Source of the DNA: Cyclobacterium qasimii M12-11B
Lineage (GTDB): Bacteria > Bacteroidota > Bacteroidia > Cytophagales > Cyclobacteriaceae
Direction: 5' to 3'
Length of the DNA: 64,000 nt
Assembly (NCBI RefSeq): GCF_000427295.1
Contig: NZ_ATNM01000136.1
Location: 1 to 64,000 of the forward strand
Position 1 is the first letter of the stretch. Each line of letters starts with the position of its first letter. A program made the position numbers and the translations under genes. The notes beneath the pieces are model-generated. The model was not told the DNA's origin. It ran no database searches and was given only the letters and a program-made list of their open reading frames with translations. Shown piece by piece: positions 18,891-29,580 of the stretch.

Positions 18891-19868
18891 TTAGTCTCGA
18901 GTAGAAAACTCTGCCCACAATGGTAGATGGTCGGAAATTCGCCAAGACATTTGAAACGGGCTCAATCCTGCATTCTTCATAATATGAGGTCCAAAATCAA
19001 AAACGCCACCATTAAGGTAACGAATAGAAAGTTGAGGGATTTTATATTGATTTTCAAACCAGGCAATCTGAGAATAAAACTTCGTTTGACTGTCAATCAA
19101 TGTTCTCCGAACATTCCACAAGTTTTCAGGGACAGCCAATCCTGTAGAAACAAATGCTTCATACCTGGGATCACCCATCCTGTCAATGTTAAAATCCCCT
19201 AAAAGGATAAGACTTTGATCGAAGGATTTCATATTGGCGGCCCATTGCTGAAGCCATTGTGCAATGGCTGTTAACTCTCCTTCTCTGTCTGCTGCTTTTT
19301 TCCCATACAAAACATGGGCACTTACCAAAATAAAGGTTTTATTCTCCACCCTAAAACCTACGGCATATGGTGTTCTGGCAAATTGCCTATCAAAAGCACC
19401 CTCCTTGATTTCTTCAGTGTTCTTGTTAGGCACTACTAGTTCGCAAGCCAATCCTGATAATTTCACTTTACGGGTATCAAATAAAAAGCCGATGCGTTCG
19501 TCATTCCCTTCATTTCCGCCTGAAACATCCGTTAAAATAAAGCTCCAATGGTTGCCCAATAATTTGAGCATGTGTCGGAAAGCCTTTAAATCCCCTTTGA
19601 GTTCTTGAACAGCAATAATGTCAAACCGGGAAATAATCTGAGCTATGGCCATAATAGAGTGGAGATCCCTTTTGGGTGAATCCGAATCATCTGCCTCCCA
19701 TTTTTCAGTAAGTCCTCCAAATGCACGAATATTCCAGGTTGCTATCAGAATATTGTGATCCAATTTTTTAAAAGGGAGTCCCTGATCCAATACCGTATTT
19801 AGAGCACCCATCTCTTCTGAAATATGCTTGGGAGGTAAGCCTAGAATTTTTGAAGAATCTTGATTCAT
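18891..19868 (-). CDS. endonuclease/exonuclease/phosphatase (EEP) family protein
   Basis: A 325-residue EEP-fold hydrolase. Motifs in order: ATWNIRAFGG (metal-binding Asn), IIAVQELKGDL (metal-binding Glu), VSAHVLYG, LLGDFNIDRMGD (Asp/Asn pair) and ISDHLPLWAEF (final Asp-His). No signal peptide is seen, so it is probably cytoplasmic. The family cleaves phosphodiester or phosphomonoester bonds in nucleic acids, inositol phosphates or lipids; the substrate cannot be assigned. First gene of a possible pair with the PLC-rhodanese gene. Confidence 0.85.
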   Translation of the reverse strand: MNQDSSKILGLPPKHISEEMGALNTVLDQGLPFKKLDHNILIATWNIRAFGGLTEKWEADDSDSPKRDLHSIMAIAQIISRFDIIAVQELKGDLKAFRHMLKLLGNHWSFILTDVSGGNEGNDERIGFLFDTRKVKLSGLACELVVPNKNTEEIKEGAFDRQFARTPYAVGFRVENKTFILVSAHVLYGKKAADREGELTAIAQWLQQWAANMKSFDQSLILLGDFNIDRMGDPRYEAFVSTGLAVPENLWNVRRTLIDSQTKFYSQIAWFENQYKIPQLSIRYLNGGVFDFGPHIMKNAGLSPFQMSWRISDHLPLWAEFSTRD

Positions 19869-20128
19869 ATCAAAATTGATAACGGAAGTCTATTTTGAAT
19901 AAAAATAAGGTTTTTTAAGCTTTATCAAAACAATAAACAACATTCATTCCTATAATTGAATAAAGTTATAAATAAACACGAAATAATCTTTTGTCAATTT
20001 TGGTTAATTCTAACCTGAAGCATAATCAAAAGCTGTACTACTATTCAAATGCGCTTTTTCCAAACCTTTCAAGAAAGGAATAAACTTGAATAGCAAAGGT
20101 TATCCCAAAACTGGGCAAACATGCAGGC

Positions 20129-21406
20129 TTAATGAATAGCCCACCTTACCGTTGCTATTAAAAGCCCTACAATACCACCGACGACTGCTCCATTGAGTCG
20201 AATGTATTGCAAATCATAACCTACCTTGTCTTTGATTTGTAGCATAATTCCTTTGTCATCCAATTTGCCCAAACTGCTTCTAACCATATCCCCTAGTTCA
20301 TGGTGGTATTTTGTCACAAGATGGGTAATGGTCGTTCTCATCCACGCATCAATCTGTTTTCTACTTTTATCATCTTCACGCAGTTCGTTTAGAAAACGGT
20401 ACAATTGTCTTTTAATTAATTGCATTACTGGTGTTTCAGCCGAAGAAAACTGCAACAGCATATTGTCTTTTAATTGAACCAAAACCTTTTGAATCATGCC
20501 CTTGGTTTGATCATTTAAAATCCAGTTTCTTTTAAGGTTGTCTACATATGTCAGGGTCTTTTCGTCACCTGATTCAAGATTACTAGCAAACTCCAATACG
20601 TAATTTTCAAGATTTTTTCGAATTGGGTGTTCAGGATTTTCCTTTATTTCTTCCAATAAAGTCAATACCAGATCTAATATTCTATCGATTAATATGTCTG
20701 GGTCTATTCCACCCGTCTTTTTACCAATCCAAACTGCTGATTTCTTCAACCAATCTTTACTTGCATATAATTCAAGGGCATTTTTTAATTTCCCTAGGAC
20801 AATTGCTCTTGTTTCCGGCTCTTTGATAGAAGTTGAAAATTGGTCCATGGCGATAGCTATGAACTCATGGTGTTTTCCTTCCGTAATAATGCCATGCAGC
20901 CATACTCCAAATGGCTTAGCAACATCTGAGCTTTCAAGCTTGTCTTTTAACATTTTCTGGACAAGTATCACTAAATGCGGATGGTCTATTTCCCCGGATA
21001 TGCGTCTAAAAATACCTGCAAAAAATCCAACTAATTTATTTACATTTTCTTCGGATTCTAATGATTGTAACAAACCCTCTGAGATTTTTATATGCGTCAG
21101 TCTTTCTTCCAAAACTTCTGGAGACAACCATTTGGTAGTTACCAAATCAACGATACCTTCAGTTAATTTCTCCCTATTCTTTACGATTATATTCGTATGT
21201 TTCCTGACATAAGGAATGGGTATTTCATAAAACAAGGCACTTACTGCAAACCAATCTGCCAAACCACCTATTGTTGCAGCTTCGAATGCCGTGGCCAAAA
21301 TGCGCCATATTGCTAAATCTAAAATCTCGAAATAAATCCCCATTTCCAGAGAAATAAATCCGGAAATAGCAATTAATAGGGAATTCCTTCCAATTTTACT
21401 CTTCAA
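20129..21406 (-). CDS. DUF445 family membrane protein
   Basis: A 425-residue DUF445 protein: hydrophobic segment at the N terminus (NSLLIAISGFISLEMGIYF), then FEAATIGGLADWFAVSALFYEIPIPYVRKHTNIIVKNREKLTEGIVDLV, the hallmark of the family, a long helical middle part, and a final membrane anchor (YIRLNGAVVGGIVGLLIATVRW). No biochemical function is established for the family. It is a single gene, divergent from the kinase at 21668. Confidence 0.88.
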   Translation of the reverse strand: MKSKIGRNSLLIAISGFISLEMGIYFEILDLAIWRILATAFEAATIGGLADWFAVSALFYEIPIPYVRKHTNIIVKNREKLTEGIVDLVTTKWLSPEVLEERLTHIKISEGLLQSLESEENVNKLVGFFAGIFRRISGEIDHPHLVILVQKMLKDKLESSDVAKPFGVWLHGIITEGKHHEFIAIAMDQFSTSIKEPETRAIVLGKLKNALELYASKDWLKKSAVWIGKKTGGIDPDILIDRILDLVLTLLEEIKENPEHPIRKNLENYVLEFASNLESGDEKTLTYVDNLKRNWILNDQTKGMIQKVLVQLKDNMLLQFSSAETPVMQLIKRQLYRFLNELREDDKSRKQIDAWMRTTITHLVTKYHHELGDMVRSSLGKLDDKGIMLQIKDKVGYDLQYIRLNGAVVGGIVGLLIATVRWAIH

Positions 21407-21667
21407 AACCTTGTATTTATCTGATTTAGAAAAGATAACAGCTGATTGTCATCCGTTCTTTAAAGATTAATTTTTTAATTCATCTGCAAAATTTGATCCA
21501 TTATTAGAATTGTATAATAAATTTCTAGATAAATCTGCTTAAGAAATAATATATTCACTAGTTTTAAATCCATTTCAGTATTAATCCAATTATTATTGGT
21601 TAAACTTCAATAAAATGAATGGCAAACACCTTAGGTGATTTTTTTACTCTAACAGCAATTTAAATTC

Positions 21668-23023
21668 ATGTGGAATAAGTATGTAAGGTTTGTAAAAAGA
21701 ACTTGTTTAGCTACCGAACATAAGGCTAACCCTCTTAACTATTGGAGGGACAGGCTTTTTATATCAGGTTTAGTCTATTTGTTACCTTTTTGTATGATCG
21801 CCCTCATTCCTGGTTTGATCATGGCCTATATAAACAACCATACGGCACTCTTTATTTTTGATTCTTCCGCTTTTTTAATTTCAGCAATCGCAGCCTTTAT
21901 ACCAGGCATACCCCTTATCATACGGAAATGGGCTGTTTTTTTAATATTCTATGGAACCGGTGCTTCGCTAATCTTTTTTGTAGGGAATTTTGGTCCAGGG
22001 TTAATGTACCTTTTATCGGTATCTGTACTAATGATCCTGTTTTTACCTAATAAGCAGGCATTTGTCAGTTTCTATTTGAACCTAGCTACTTGTACTTTAT
22101 TCAGTTTGTTGATTTATTATAAAGTAATCATTCACCTTCCTAGTCTCCCAAATCTTGAATTACTGCACTGGGTTACAGTATCCGCAAATTTAATATTTTT
22201 GAGTGGTGTATTTTCTTTCCTTATACCCAAGTTATTTTCAAGACTAGAAAACAGTTTAAGAGATCAATACTCCCTTCAGCAAAAGCTTAAAAAAGGAACA
22301 GTAAAACTCAAAGAATCTCTACACGAAGTTGAATCAAAGAACAAGGAACTGGAGCATTTTACTTTTGTCGTTTCACATGACCTTCAGGAACCATTGCGGA
22401 TGATTTCAGGGTTTATGGGATTGCTACAAAAAAAATACAGTGCACAATTGGATGAAAAGGCCAACACCTACATATCCTATGCTGTGGATGGTGCGAATCG
22501 AATGAGGCTTTTAATTCTTGATTTATCAGAATATTCCCGGATCAACAAGATAACAGATGATCCTGTCCTCATTGCTCCTGAAAAGATATTAGAGGACATT
22601 AAACTGACTTTTCAATCAGAAATGTTCAAAAAAAATGCGAAAATTACTTCTGGGCCTTTGGTTAAATTTCTTGGGTACCCAAGCTTTTTTTCGCTACTAA
22701 TTCAAAACCTGATAAGTAATTCCCTGAAATATTCAGACCCAGATCGCCCTCCAATAATTCATTTCACAATGGAGGAAAGAGAAAAAGATTACTTGTTTCA
22801 AATTATTGACAATGGAATAGGTATTGATTCTAATTATTTTGATAAAATCTTCGTCTTATTCCAACGCCTTCAAAACCAATACACTGGCCACGGTACGGGG
22901 ATGGGTTTAGCTATTGTTAAAAAGGTCACGGATATATTGGGAGGTGAAATATGGGTAGCTTCAGAAGTTGGAAAAGGAACAGTGTTCACTTTTACGCTAC
23001 CCAAACATTCAACCACCAATTAA
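21668..23023 (+). CDS. membrane sensor histidine kinase
   Basis: A 451-residue kinase. Residues about 30-190 contain five or six hydrophobic segments with no periplasmic domain of size, so the signal is probably sensed in or near the membrane. A coiled segment (about 195-225) leads to HisKA with FVVSHDLQEPLRMISGFMG (His237) and HATPase with NLISNSLKYS, DNGIGID and GHGTGMGLAIVKK. The motif SHDLQEPLR is common in phytochrome-like and Bacteroidota orphan kinases. No response regulator is near. Its stop lies 2 bases from the end of the convergent NYN gene. Confidence 0.9.
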   Translation: MWNKYVRFVKRTCLATEHKANPLNYWRDRLFISGLVYLLPFCMIALIPGLIMAYINNHTALFIFDSSAFLISAIAAFIPGIPLIIRKWAVFLIFYGTGASLIFFVGNFGPGLMYLLSVSVLMILFLPNKQAFVSFYLNLATCTLFSLLIYYKVIIHLPSLPNLELLHWVTVSANLIFLSGVFSFLIPKLFSRLENSLRDQYSLQQKLKKGTVKLKESLHEVESKNKELEHFTFVVSHDLQEPLRMISGFMGLLQKKYSAQLDEKANTYISYAVDGANRMRLLILDLSEYSRINKITDDPVLIAPEKILEDIKLTFQSEMFKKNAKITSGPLVKFLGYPSFFSLLIQNLISNSLKYSDPDRPPIIHFTMEEREKDYLFQIIDNGIGIDSNYFDKIFVLFQRLQNQYTGHGTGMGLAIVKKVTDILGGEIWVASEVGKGTVFTFTLPKHSTTN

Positions 23024-23025
23024 TA

Positions 23026-23745
23026 CTATTCTTTGTTTCGGACATAAATTAATTTGATCCTGCGTTCTACCTCAAAATTAGAAATAGAACTAACCAAAGG
23101 GGTAAGTTTCTGGAAGCCGAAATTCCTTGAATCAAAGTTAGGTTGCTTCTTTTGAAGTAAATTCCCAACATCTCCCATAAATGCCCAACCATCATCATCA
23201 GCCAAATCTGAAATAGTACTGGATATCAACCTGATCAATTTCGGGTTGATTTTATCAACCTGAACAGGTGCTTTTACTTTGGTTTTACCGTTTTCCTTTT
23301 CTTCACTTTGGTTATGTAGAATTTCCAGGTAGATAAATTTATCACAAGCCACGATAAAAGGATTGGGTGTTTTCTTCTCCCCCATTCCAAGGACCAACAT
23401 TCTAGACTCACGTAATCTTGTGGCCAATTTGGTGAAGTCACTGTCACTGGATACCAAACAAAAACCATTAACCTTATCTGAATACAAAATATCCATTGCG
23501 TCAATAATCATTGCCGAATCAGTAGCATTTTTGCCTGTAGTATAACCATACTGCTGAATGGGGTTTATGGCATTTTCTAAAAGCACATTTTTCCACTTTC
23601 CCAATTGAGGTTTTGTCCAGTCACCATATATTCTTTTTATGGTGGGATTGCCATATTTGGCTATCTCTTCCATCATCTCCTTTACCTGAGTAGATGGAAC
23701 GTTATCTGCATCAATTAATACAGCAATTTTAATGTCTTTATCCAT
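23026..23745 (-). CDS. NYN-domain protein with OST-HTH/LOTUS domain (LabA-like)
   Basis: A 239-residue cytoplasmic protein. The N-terminal NYN (PIN-like) nuclease domain carries the acidic motif VLIDADNVP, GNPTIKRIYGDWTKPQ, ATDSAMIIDAMDILY and CLVSSDSDFTKLATRLRE, the expected metal-binding Asp residues. The C-terminal 75 residues (PKLIRLISSTISDLADDDGWAFMGDVGNLLQKK...FGFQKLTPLV) match the OST-HTH/LOTUS fold, which in other proteins binds RNA. Likely an RNA-binding ribonuclease; target unknown. Confidence 0.85.
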   Translation of the reverse strand: MDKDIKIAVLIDADNVPSTQVKEMMEEIAKYGNPTIKRIYGDWTKPQLGKWKNVLLENAINPIQQYGYTTGKNATDSAMIIDAMDILYSDKVNGFCLVSSDSDFTKLATRLRESRMLVLGMGEKKTPNPFIVACDKFIYLEILHNQSEEKENGKTKVKAPVQVDKINPKLIRLISSTISDLADDDGWAFMGDVGNLLQKKQPNFDSRNFGFQKLTPLVSSISNFEVERRIKLIYVRNKE

Positions 23746-23937
23746 GGGCTTAAATTATTCAGTAAAAATAAGAAATAAAACAATGCAAAGAAATTTACAG
23801 TTTTCAGGCAGCTTTCATGCTTGCTCACATTATAACTATTTAACGGTACAACAGCAATCAAAAGATTAGTTTCAACTGCAATCAAGTAGAGAAAACTATT
23901 CCTAAGCTATTTTATGCTATCAATACCCTTCCTTCAG

Positions 23938-25538
23938 TTACGATTTATTTTCCTGTTCAAGTTTTTTAATTATAACATTTGACAATTTTTCCTCATACAA
24001 TTTTCTATCCATATCCTTTTCAAATTGCTTGTCCTTGGCATATTCTAATCGCAATCCTTTTAACAAGGAATAACACATGAAGAGCAATATTATTAAAAAT
24101 GGTAAGCCTGTAGTTATTGCAGCAGTTTGCAAGGCGGTAAGCCCTCCTCCAATTAACAACACTGCGGCTACTGTACCCTCTGTTGTGGCCCAAAAAATGC
24201 GTTGCCCAACAGGCGCGTCCAACTTCCCACCAGCAGTAATGCTGTCGATCACTAAAGAGCCAGAATCAGATGAGGTTACAAAGAAACTAGTAACTAGCAA
24301 AATCCCTATAATTGATCCTACACTAGAAAATGGGAACTTCTCCAGGAAAACAAACAAGGCAATAGATTCATCAGCAACAATGCTAGTAGCCAGACTGTGG
24401 GTATTGCTAGCTACCCCCTCTTGCATGTCCAATAGTATGGCTGATCCACCTAAAGCAGTCAACCAAAAAACGTTAAAATGGAAGGCACCAACAAAACACC
24501 GAATATGAATTCCCTTATGGTCCTGCCTTTAGAGACCCTGGCAATAAACATTCCTACGAAAGGTGACCAAGAAATCCACCATGCCCAATAAAACACGGTC
24601 CAGTCTTTCTGCCAGCCATTGTCTCTGTAAGCCTCTGTCCAGGTAGACACCTGGAGAATGTTTTCCAGGTAATTCCCTAAATTTTGAACAAAGGAGCGAA
24701 ATATAAACAGTGTAGGCCCTACCACAATCACAAAAATTAGTAAAACTGCGGCAATTCTCACGTTCCACTCACTCAAAAATTTCACCCCTTTATCGATTCC
24801 CGATACTACAGATAAAGTAGCAATAAAGGTTATCCCTGCAATCAATAAAACCTGAACGGTAATGGTGTTGGGGATATCAAATAAATAAGACAATCCTCCA
24901 CTGACTTGTTTTACGCCTAAACCTAATGAAGTAGCCAACCCAAAGAGGGTAGCCAATACTGCCAAAACATCAATACAATCACCAATCCACCCGTGTATGC
25001 GCTCTCCTAGTAAGGGGTAAAAAACAGATCTTATTGTCAAAGGCAGTTTTCTATTATAAGCAAAAAAGGCCAGAGCCAAGGCAACTACAGCATAAATGGC
25101 CCAGGCATGAAACCCCCAATGCAAAAAGGTCAGGTTCATGGCCCCTTCTGCAGCACCAACCGTATAGGGCTGACCAAAAGGTGGATTGGCATAATGGTTT
25201 ACAGGTTCTGCGACCCCCCAAAACAATAAGCCTATTCCCATCCCTGCGCTAAATAGCATGGCAAACCAAGAACTGGTACTGAATTCAGGTACCGCATCTT
25301 TTCCCCCAAGTCTGATCGTACCATATTTACTAAAGCCTAGGTAAAAGCAAAAAACAATGAAAACATTGACCGCAATAATAAAAAGCCAGCCGGTTTTATT
25401 TGTAATAAAGGTTTTGATGCTTGAGAATACAAGCTCCATAGGCTTACCAACAATTATGGTAATGAGAATAAAAATAAAAATCAATATGACAGAGGGCCAA
25501 AATACTGGCTTATGAATGTCAAAATGTTTTTTCAGCAT
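23938..25538 (-). CDS. BCCT family glycine betaine/choline transporter (apparent frameshift)
   Basis: An osmolyte transporter of the betaine-carnitine-choline type with about 12 membrane segments. Signature parts: GMGIGLLFWGVAEPVNHYANPP, LHWGFHAWAIYA, and YWAWWISWSPFVGMFIARVSKGRTIREFI. The first frame (25538-24459) stops at FFG and the second (24462-23938) continues with TALGGSAILLDMQEG. One base added in the A6 run at 24465-24470 gives FFWLTALGG, which is the family pattern (FWxTxxGG), and a 533-residue protein of normal size. The Gly-rich segment MGIGLL lacks the acidic residue of H+/choline symporters, which fits Na+-coupled betaine uptake, an inference. Confidence 0.87.
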
Positions 25539-26070
25539 AATTGATTGATTGAAAAGAAAGGTCTTCTATATTTATTTATAAACAGTACCAGGTTTACCTA
25601 AAATCAGATATAGCGAATTATCCTTGTTGAAGGGCGCTAAGTGCCTATTACTATTCCCTGACGTAAGCTAAATGCTCGGCCCAATACCTTAAACTATTTG
25701 CTCAAGAGGAGGGCTCATAGAAAAACATTAGGTTGATTACCTGCATAGATAAACTATCGATAAATCATATTATTTAAGAAGCAGCTATGGTTTGGCAGAA
25801 TAGCAAAAACGTCTTATAAAATCGCTGCCATTTTAGATATTGTTAAAAGTAAACTTTTTTGCCTCCGATGACAAATCCCATTCCACTCAATTTTGAAATT
25901 CTGAAAGCATTTTCCACTTAACTAGTGGAATGGAAAACACGGAAAGGTCATGCGCCCGCCAGTATTTATTTCAACCTTCAAACAAAAAAAATCACATTAC
26001 AGGACTTTAACCTACCTATTTGAATCTATTGCGCTTTGCAATAAAAGGTCAATTAAAAAATCGTTTTCCA
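25539..26070. other. intergenic region upstream of the BCCT gene
   Basis: No gene seen. An imperfect TTCCACT...AGTGGAA inverted repeat occurs near 25913-25931. No terminator with T tract recognised. Confidence 0.35.
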
Positions 26071-26337
26071 TCACTTATTGGTGACCTTGTATACTTTACC
26101 ACTGGAATCATAGGTTATCCACTCCCCCATGGGCTCACCATTTTTAAAATAACCCGAACGCTTGATAGTTCCATCAAGTCGGTACCATTCCCAATAACCT
26201 TCTCCAAGCCCATTGATTATTTTACCTTTAGACCATATCGTTTCACCATTGGCGTGGTATTTAATGGTTAGCCCATCAACAATTTCAAATTTTTTCTGAT
26301 TATTACATTTTGCTGTCATAGGGAGGGACTTGTCCAT
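26071..26337 (-). CDS. small MORN-repeat protein (YwqK-like)
   Basis: An 88-residue protein made of three MORN-like repeats with the pattern G..I.G.G.W.WY/G.GxI: IKYHANGETIWSKGKI, GLGEGYWEWYRLDGTIKRSGYF, GEPMGEWITYDSSGKV. Such proteins, often annotated as toxin-antitoxin YwqK family antitoxin, are common in Bacteroidota and have no secure function. No signal peptide is seen. A toxin partner is not visible next to it. Confidence 0.7.
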   Translation of the reverse strand: MDKSLPMTAKCNNQKKFEIVDGLTIKYHANGETIWSKGKIINGLGEGYWEWYRLDGTIKRSGYFKNGEPMGEWITYDSSGKVYKVTNK

Positions 26338-26395
26338 TGATTTTTAATCCAGGAATAGGCAATGGCGAGCCAATTCTCTTTTTTTACTGCCATAT

Positions 26396-27829
26396 TTACT
26401 CGCTTTGCTCTATCTTCTGCTTGATAAAATAATCGTTGTTATCGTATTTAGACTCTTTGGCCCACTTGACATTGACTTTAGGAAGAAATTGAGATAGTCT
26501 TTCCTTTACTTCAGTGTATTTCTTTTTATCTGCCACATTGAACCACTCATTTGGATCCTTTTTTAAAGCGTACAATTCCTCAGAGCCATCTTCATAATGA
26601 ATGTACCGGTAATCTTTCGTGACGATAGCATGGTTATTTCTTGCCCAGGTAACAATGGCTGGTTTCTCCCATTTCAATTTAGGGTTTTTAATCAAGGGAT
26701 AAATGCTTTCTGCTTCAATATGCGCTACTGAGGGTAGATTAGCCAAATCTGTAAGTGTAGGGTAAATTGAAAACAATTCCACAGGTACATCTACCTTTTT
26801 GTTCTTTGGGATACCAGGCCCTGCGAAAACGAGTGGTGCTGCCGTCGCACTGTTCCAAAGCGCTACCTTGGCAAACGTATTTTTCTCCCCCAATCGGTAG
26901 CCATGGTCAGACCAAAGCACTACAATGGTGTTGTCTGCATGTTTGCTTTTCTCTAAAGTATTCAATACTTCTCCAATATAATGGTCCACAAAGGAAACAC
27001 TGGCCAAATAACCTTGAAGTATGTTTTTCCATTGATTATTGGCCAAGGCCCATTCGGTAGTAGGCATCATTGGCAAATCATCTATCGCAAGCGCTATTTC
27101 CGGTAAGTCATCGCGATCGGTTTCCAAATAAGGAGGTAGATGAAGGGCAGCAGTATCGTACAAGTCGAACCACTTTTGGGGTACATACCAAGGTACGTGA
27201 GGCCGTAGAAAACCTACTGAAAGGAAAAAGGGTTGCTCATATTCTCTATTAAGCCTTTCGGAAGCCCACTTTGCAGTGTTATAATCCGGCATTTGGCTGT
27301 CCATCTCAGGAAAAGGGCCCCAGTCTGTAGATGTTTTCTCCTTGTCCCAATGAAAATTTTGTTTTGCATAAGGCCCAAAACCCTTGGCTCGTCCACCACT
27401 TTCATCAAATAAATTATCAGGTGCGTGGTTGTGGTAAATTTTACCAACTCCCATTGTATGGTAACCCTGTTCCTTGAAATACTGATGCATCATTTTAGCA
27501 TTTCGGGTAGCTTGGTTGGTTTCTTTGATGTTATTGTCAGTAATAAACCCGTAAATCCCAGTAGTGGAAGGCCTTAATCCCGTCATTATAGCCGTTCGGG
27601 AAGGGCTACACATGGGAGATTGGCTTTGGGCATTTGTAAATAGCAAACCACTTTTGATAAGCTTATCCATATTGGGAGTGATGGCATCCGGATGCCCCAT
27701 TCCTCCGACAAAATTATTCAAATCATCCACCGCAATCATTAGAATATTGGGTCGTTCTTGCTGGGCTTTTCCGCTAACGCTAGTAAGGCATAGACTTATA
27801 AAAAACAATAAAAGGTACTTTTGGGACAT
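26396..27829 (-). CDS. secreted sulfatase (iduronate-2-sulfatase-like)
   Basis: A 477-residue arylsulfatase-family enzyme with signal peptide ending SVSGKAQ. The formylglycine motif is CSPSR (Cys74), of the S1 type needing an anaerobic-type or FGE maturation enzyme (Cys form). Metal ligands are seen in MIAVDDLNN and WSDHGYRLGE; GVGKIYHN and DHYIGEVLNTLE are typical of iduronate-2-sulfatase-like members. It removes sulfate from a glycan or small ester in the periplasm. It stands in the polysaccharide region near a heparinase-type lyase, which suggests a sulfated uronic-acid glycan; that is inference. Confidence 0.9.
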   Translation of the reverse strand: MSQKYLLLFFISLCLTSVSGKAQQERPNILMIAVDDLNNFVGGMGHPDAITPNMDKLIKSGLLFTNAQSQSPMCSPSRTAIMTGLRPSTTGIYGFITDNNIKETNQATRNAKMMHQYFKEQGYHTMGVGKIYHNHAPDNLFDESGGRAKGFGPYAKQNFHWDKEKTSTDWGPFPEMDSQMPDYNTAKWASERLNREYEQPFFLSVGFLRPHVPWYVPQKWFDLYDTAALHLPPYLETDRDDLPEIALAIDDLPMMPTTEWALANNQWKNILQGYLASVSFVDHYIGEVLNTLEKSKHADNTIVVLWSDHGYRLGEKNTFAKVALWNSATAAPLVFAGPGIPKNKKVDVPVELFSIYPTLTDLANLPSVAHIEAESIYPLIKNPKLKWEKPAIVTWARNNHAIVTKDYRYIHYEDGSEELYALKKDPNEWFNVADKKKYTEVKERLSQFLPKVNVKWAKESKYDNNDYFIKQKIEQSE

Positions 27830-27855
27830 GATTAATGGTTAATTGGATAATGGTT

Positions 27856-27884
27856 AATGGTTAATTAATTAACAATTAACCATT
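27856..27884. repeat. 11-bp inverted repeat in TTAATGGTTAATT-rich DNA
   Basis: Arms 27856-27866 and 27874-27884 are exact reverse complements with a 7-base loop; several imperfect copies of TTAATGGTTAATT surround it (27830-27905). It lies between two same-strand genes and resembles the TTAATTG tandem array at 37211. Confidence 0.6.
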
Positions 27885-27910
27885 GATAATTAATAATTAT
27901 TAACTTCTTA

Positions 27911-29157
27911 TTAGAATTTTAATTTCAGCAAGTAGGCTTGTCTTGAACCGGAATGTACGGAATTAAAACCAATCATATCGCCATTAGGGCTCCATCTGCA
28001 ATGGATATCACAGCGCCAATGTCCTTTGAATGATGCAGGAGTAACAAACTGACCTAAGGAACGAACAGCGTTGGTTTTCATGTCCATCAGATAAATCTTT
28101 TGTTCCCTGAAAGCATTTTCGCCCGCATAGGTATCTGTAACCATCCATTTCTCATCAGGCGAAAAAGCACCATGTCCATCAAAATCCAAGAGACCATTGC
28201 CTAGCCTTTTATAATCCTGTTTGCCTGTAGTGTACAATACGTGTGAATATTGTTTGCCTTCATAAGAACTAGTGACCATTAGTTCCTCATCATTTAACCA
28301 ATCAAAATGGGAACCTGCCCAGTCGTCAGGAAAACACCTTTCAAGCCCGGTTCCATCTATGTTCACAATCAATGAGGTAGTATTCCTATTTGGAATAGCC
28401 CTGGCAAGCCAAAACAATTTGGAGCCTCCGCGACTAAACAAAGTATGGTTAAAATACTCAATCCCGTCTTCAGGGATTTCTGGAACCAGCTCCTTAACAT
28501 CAGCCAATGAGACAATAAGATCAGCTTCTCCTGTTTCCAAGTCAATCAAAAATATTCCGTCGTCTTCAGGAAATTGAACATTTTCTTTTTTATCCTGGCC
28601 TTCCCCACCATAACCGTAATCACTCCTGGTAATACGTAGCCTGGAGAAATTGATACTTACTGCCTTTTTCCCATCAGGAGAAACGGCACTTACCGGATGT
28701 GGAATGGTTTTGATTTCTTCTTGGGTATGAACATTCATGATTATAGAAATGAATTTCCCATCCCTAAGGTCATTGTAAATAATGAGGGAATCTGGAGAAG
28801 TAGCTAACCAATGCGCCATACAGCCTTGCTGAAAATTCCAAGCCCGGGTAGTTGTAAGGGGCTTAAACTCCATTGTTTCAAGATTTACAAGACCCAAAGT
28901 AGCTTCGTCATCTTCTGTCGGAAGACGATCATTAATATCTGTCTCTAAAATAGTCGCATATTTTTGATTTGCACTGAAGGAATTGATACCATAATAACTG
29001 GCATAAAGATGTTCTTTACCATTGTCAACCAATTGAATTGGTTCTGAAACCTCTGGGAAATGCACGGTATTGGGGGAGCTTTTCTCCTGAATGGGTGAAG
29101 GTTCTGAACACGAAAAGGCAATAATACAGATCAGCAAGAAAAAATGGAAGGTTTCAT
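27911..29157 (-). CDS. TolB-like beta-propeller lipoprotein (apparent frameshift in signal peptide)
   Basis: A periplasmic or surface lipoprotein whose body is a WD40/TolB-type propeller: repeats such as AVSPDGKKAVSINF, FSPDEKWMVTDTY and RWSPNGDMIGFNS. The ending HCRWSPNGDMIGFNSVHSG recalls oligogalacturonate-lyase-like propellers, but no catalytic assignment is made. The continuous frame has only a TTG at 29137. Restoring one A in the A6 run at 29139-29144 extends it to the ATG at 29157 and gives MKPSIFFLLICIIAFSC, a normal lipoprotein signal, 415 residues in all. Probably involved in handling a glycan, judged from its neighbours. Confidence 0.75.
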
Positions 29158-29187
29158 TTGGATTGATTGGTTTAAATAATTTTGCAT

Positions 29188-29220
29188 AAAATCTATGGAA
29201 ATGGAATTTAAATTACAAAA
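29188..29220 (-). promoter_or_regulatory. candidate promoter of the propeller gene
   Basis: Minus-strand TTTTG (29220-29216) and TAGATTTT (29195-29188, one mismatch to TAnnTTTG) are 20 bases apart, about 30 bases before the ATG at 29157. Confidence 0.45.
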
Positions 29221-29580
29221 TAGCATGAGTAAGTCATTTTTTCAAATCTCATTTTTAATAAACGTTAAACATTTCCATTATTGAAGTCAAATGTCCCTCT
29301 TAATATAATATGTCTTCATGTCACCTTATGAAGGTCAAGCTATTACGCACCTTTCTTTTGACCGAGAATCCTTGGATTTCAAAAAAAGGATGGATCAAAT
29401 TAATAGCCTCCTTAAATTACAATTTGATAATTCTCTCCTTTATTATAATGGCATATCATACAAGAGGTAAAAACAATTGTAAAGTTTTTATTGGTACTAT
29501 ATATAGAGAAATATTTTACTATAACTCAATCCATAATTTTCTCCTTTTCTTTCAACCTTTTGTTACGAAACAACTGGGGC
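29221..29580. other. intergenic region, no convincing gene
   Basis: A 121-codon plus-strand frame (29310-29675) overlaps the end of the SelA-like gene antisense and has no recognisable composition; rejected. No clear terminator seen. Confidence 0.4.
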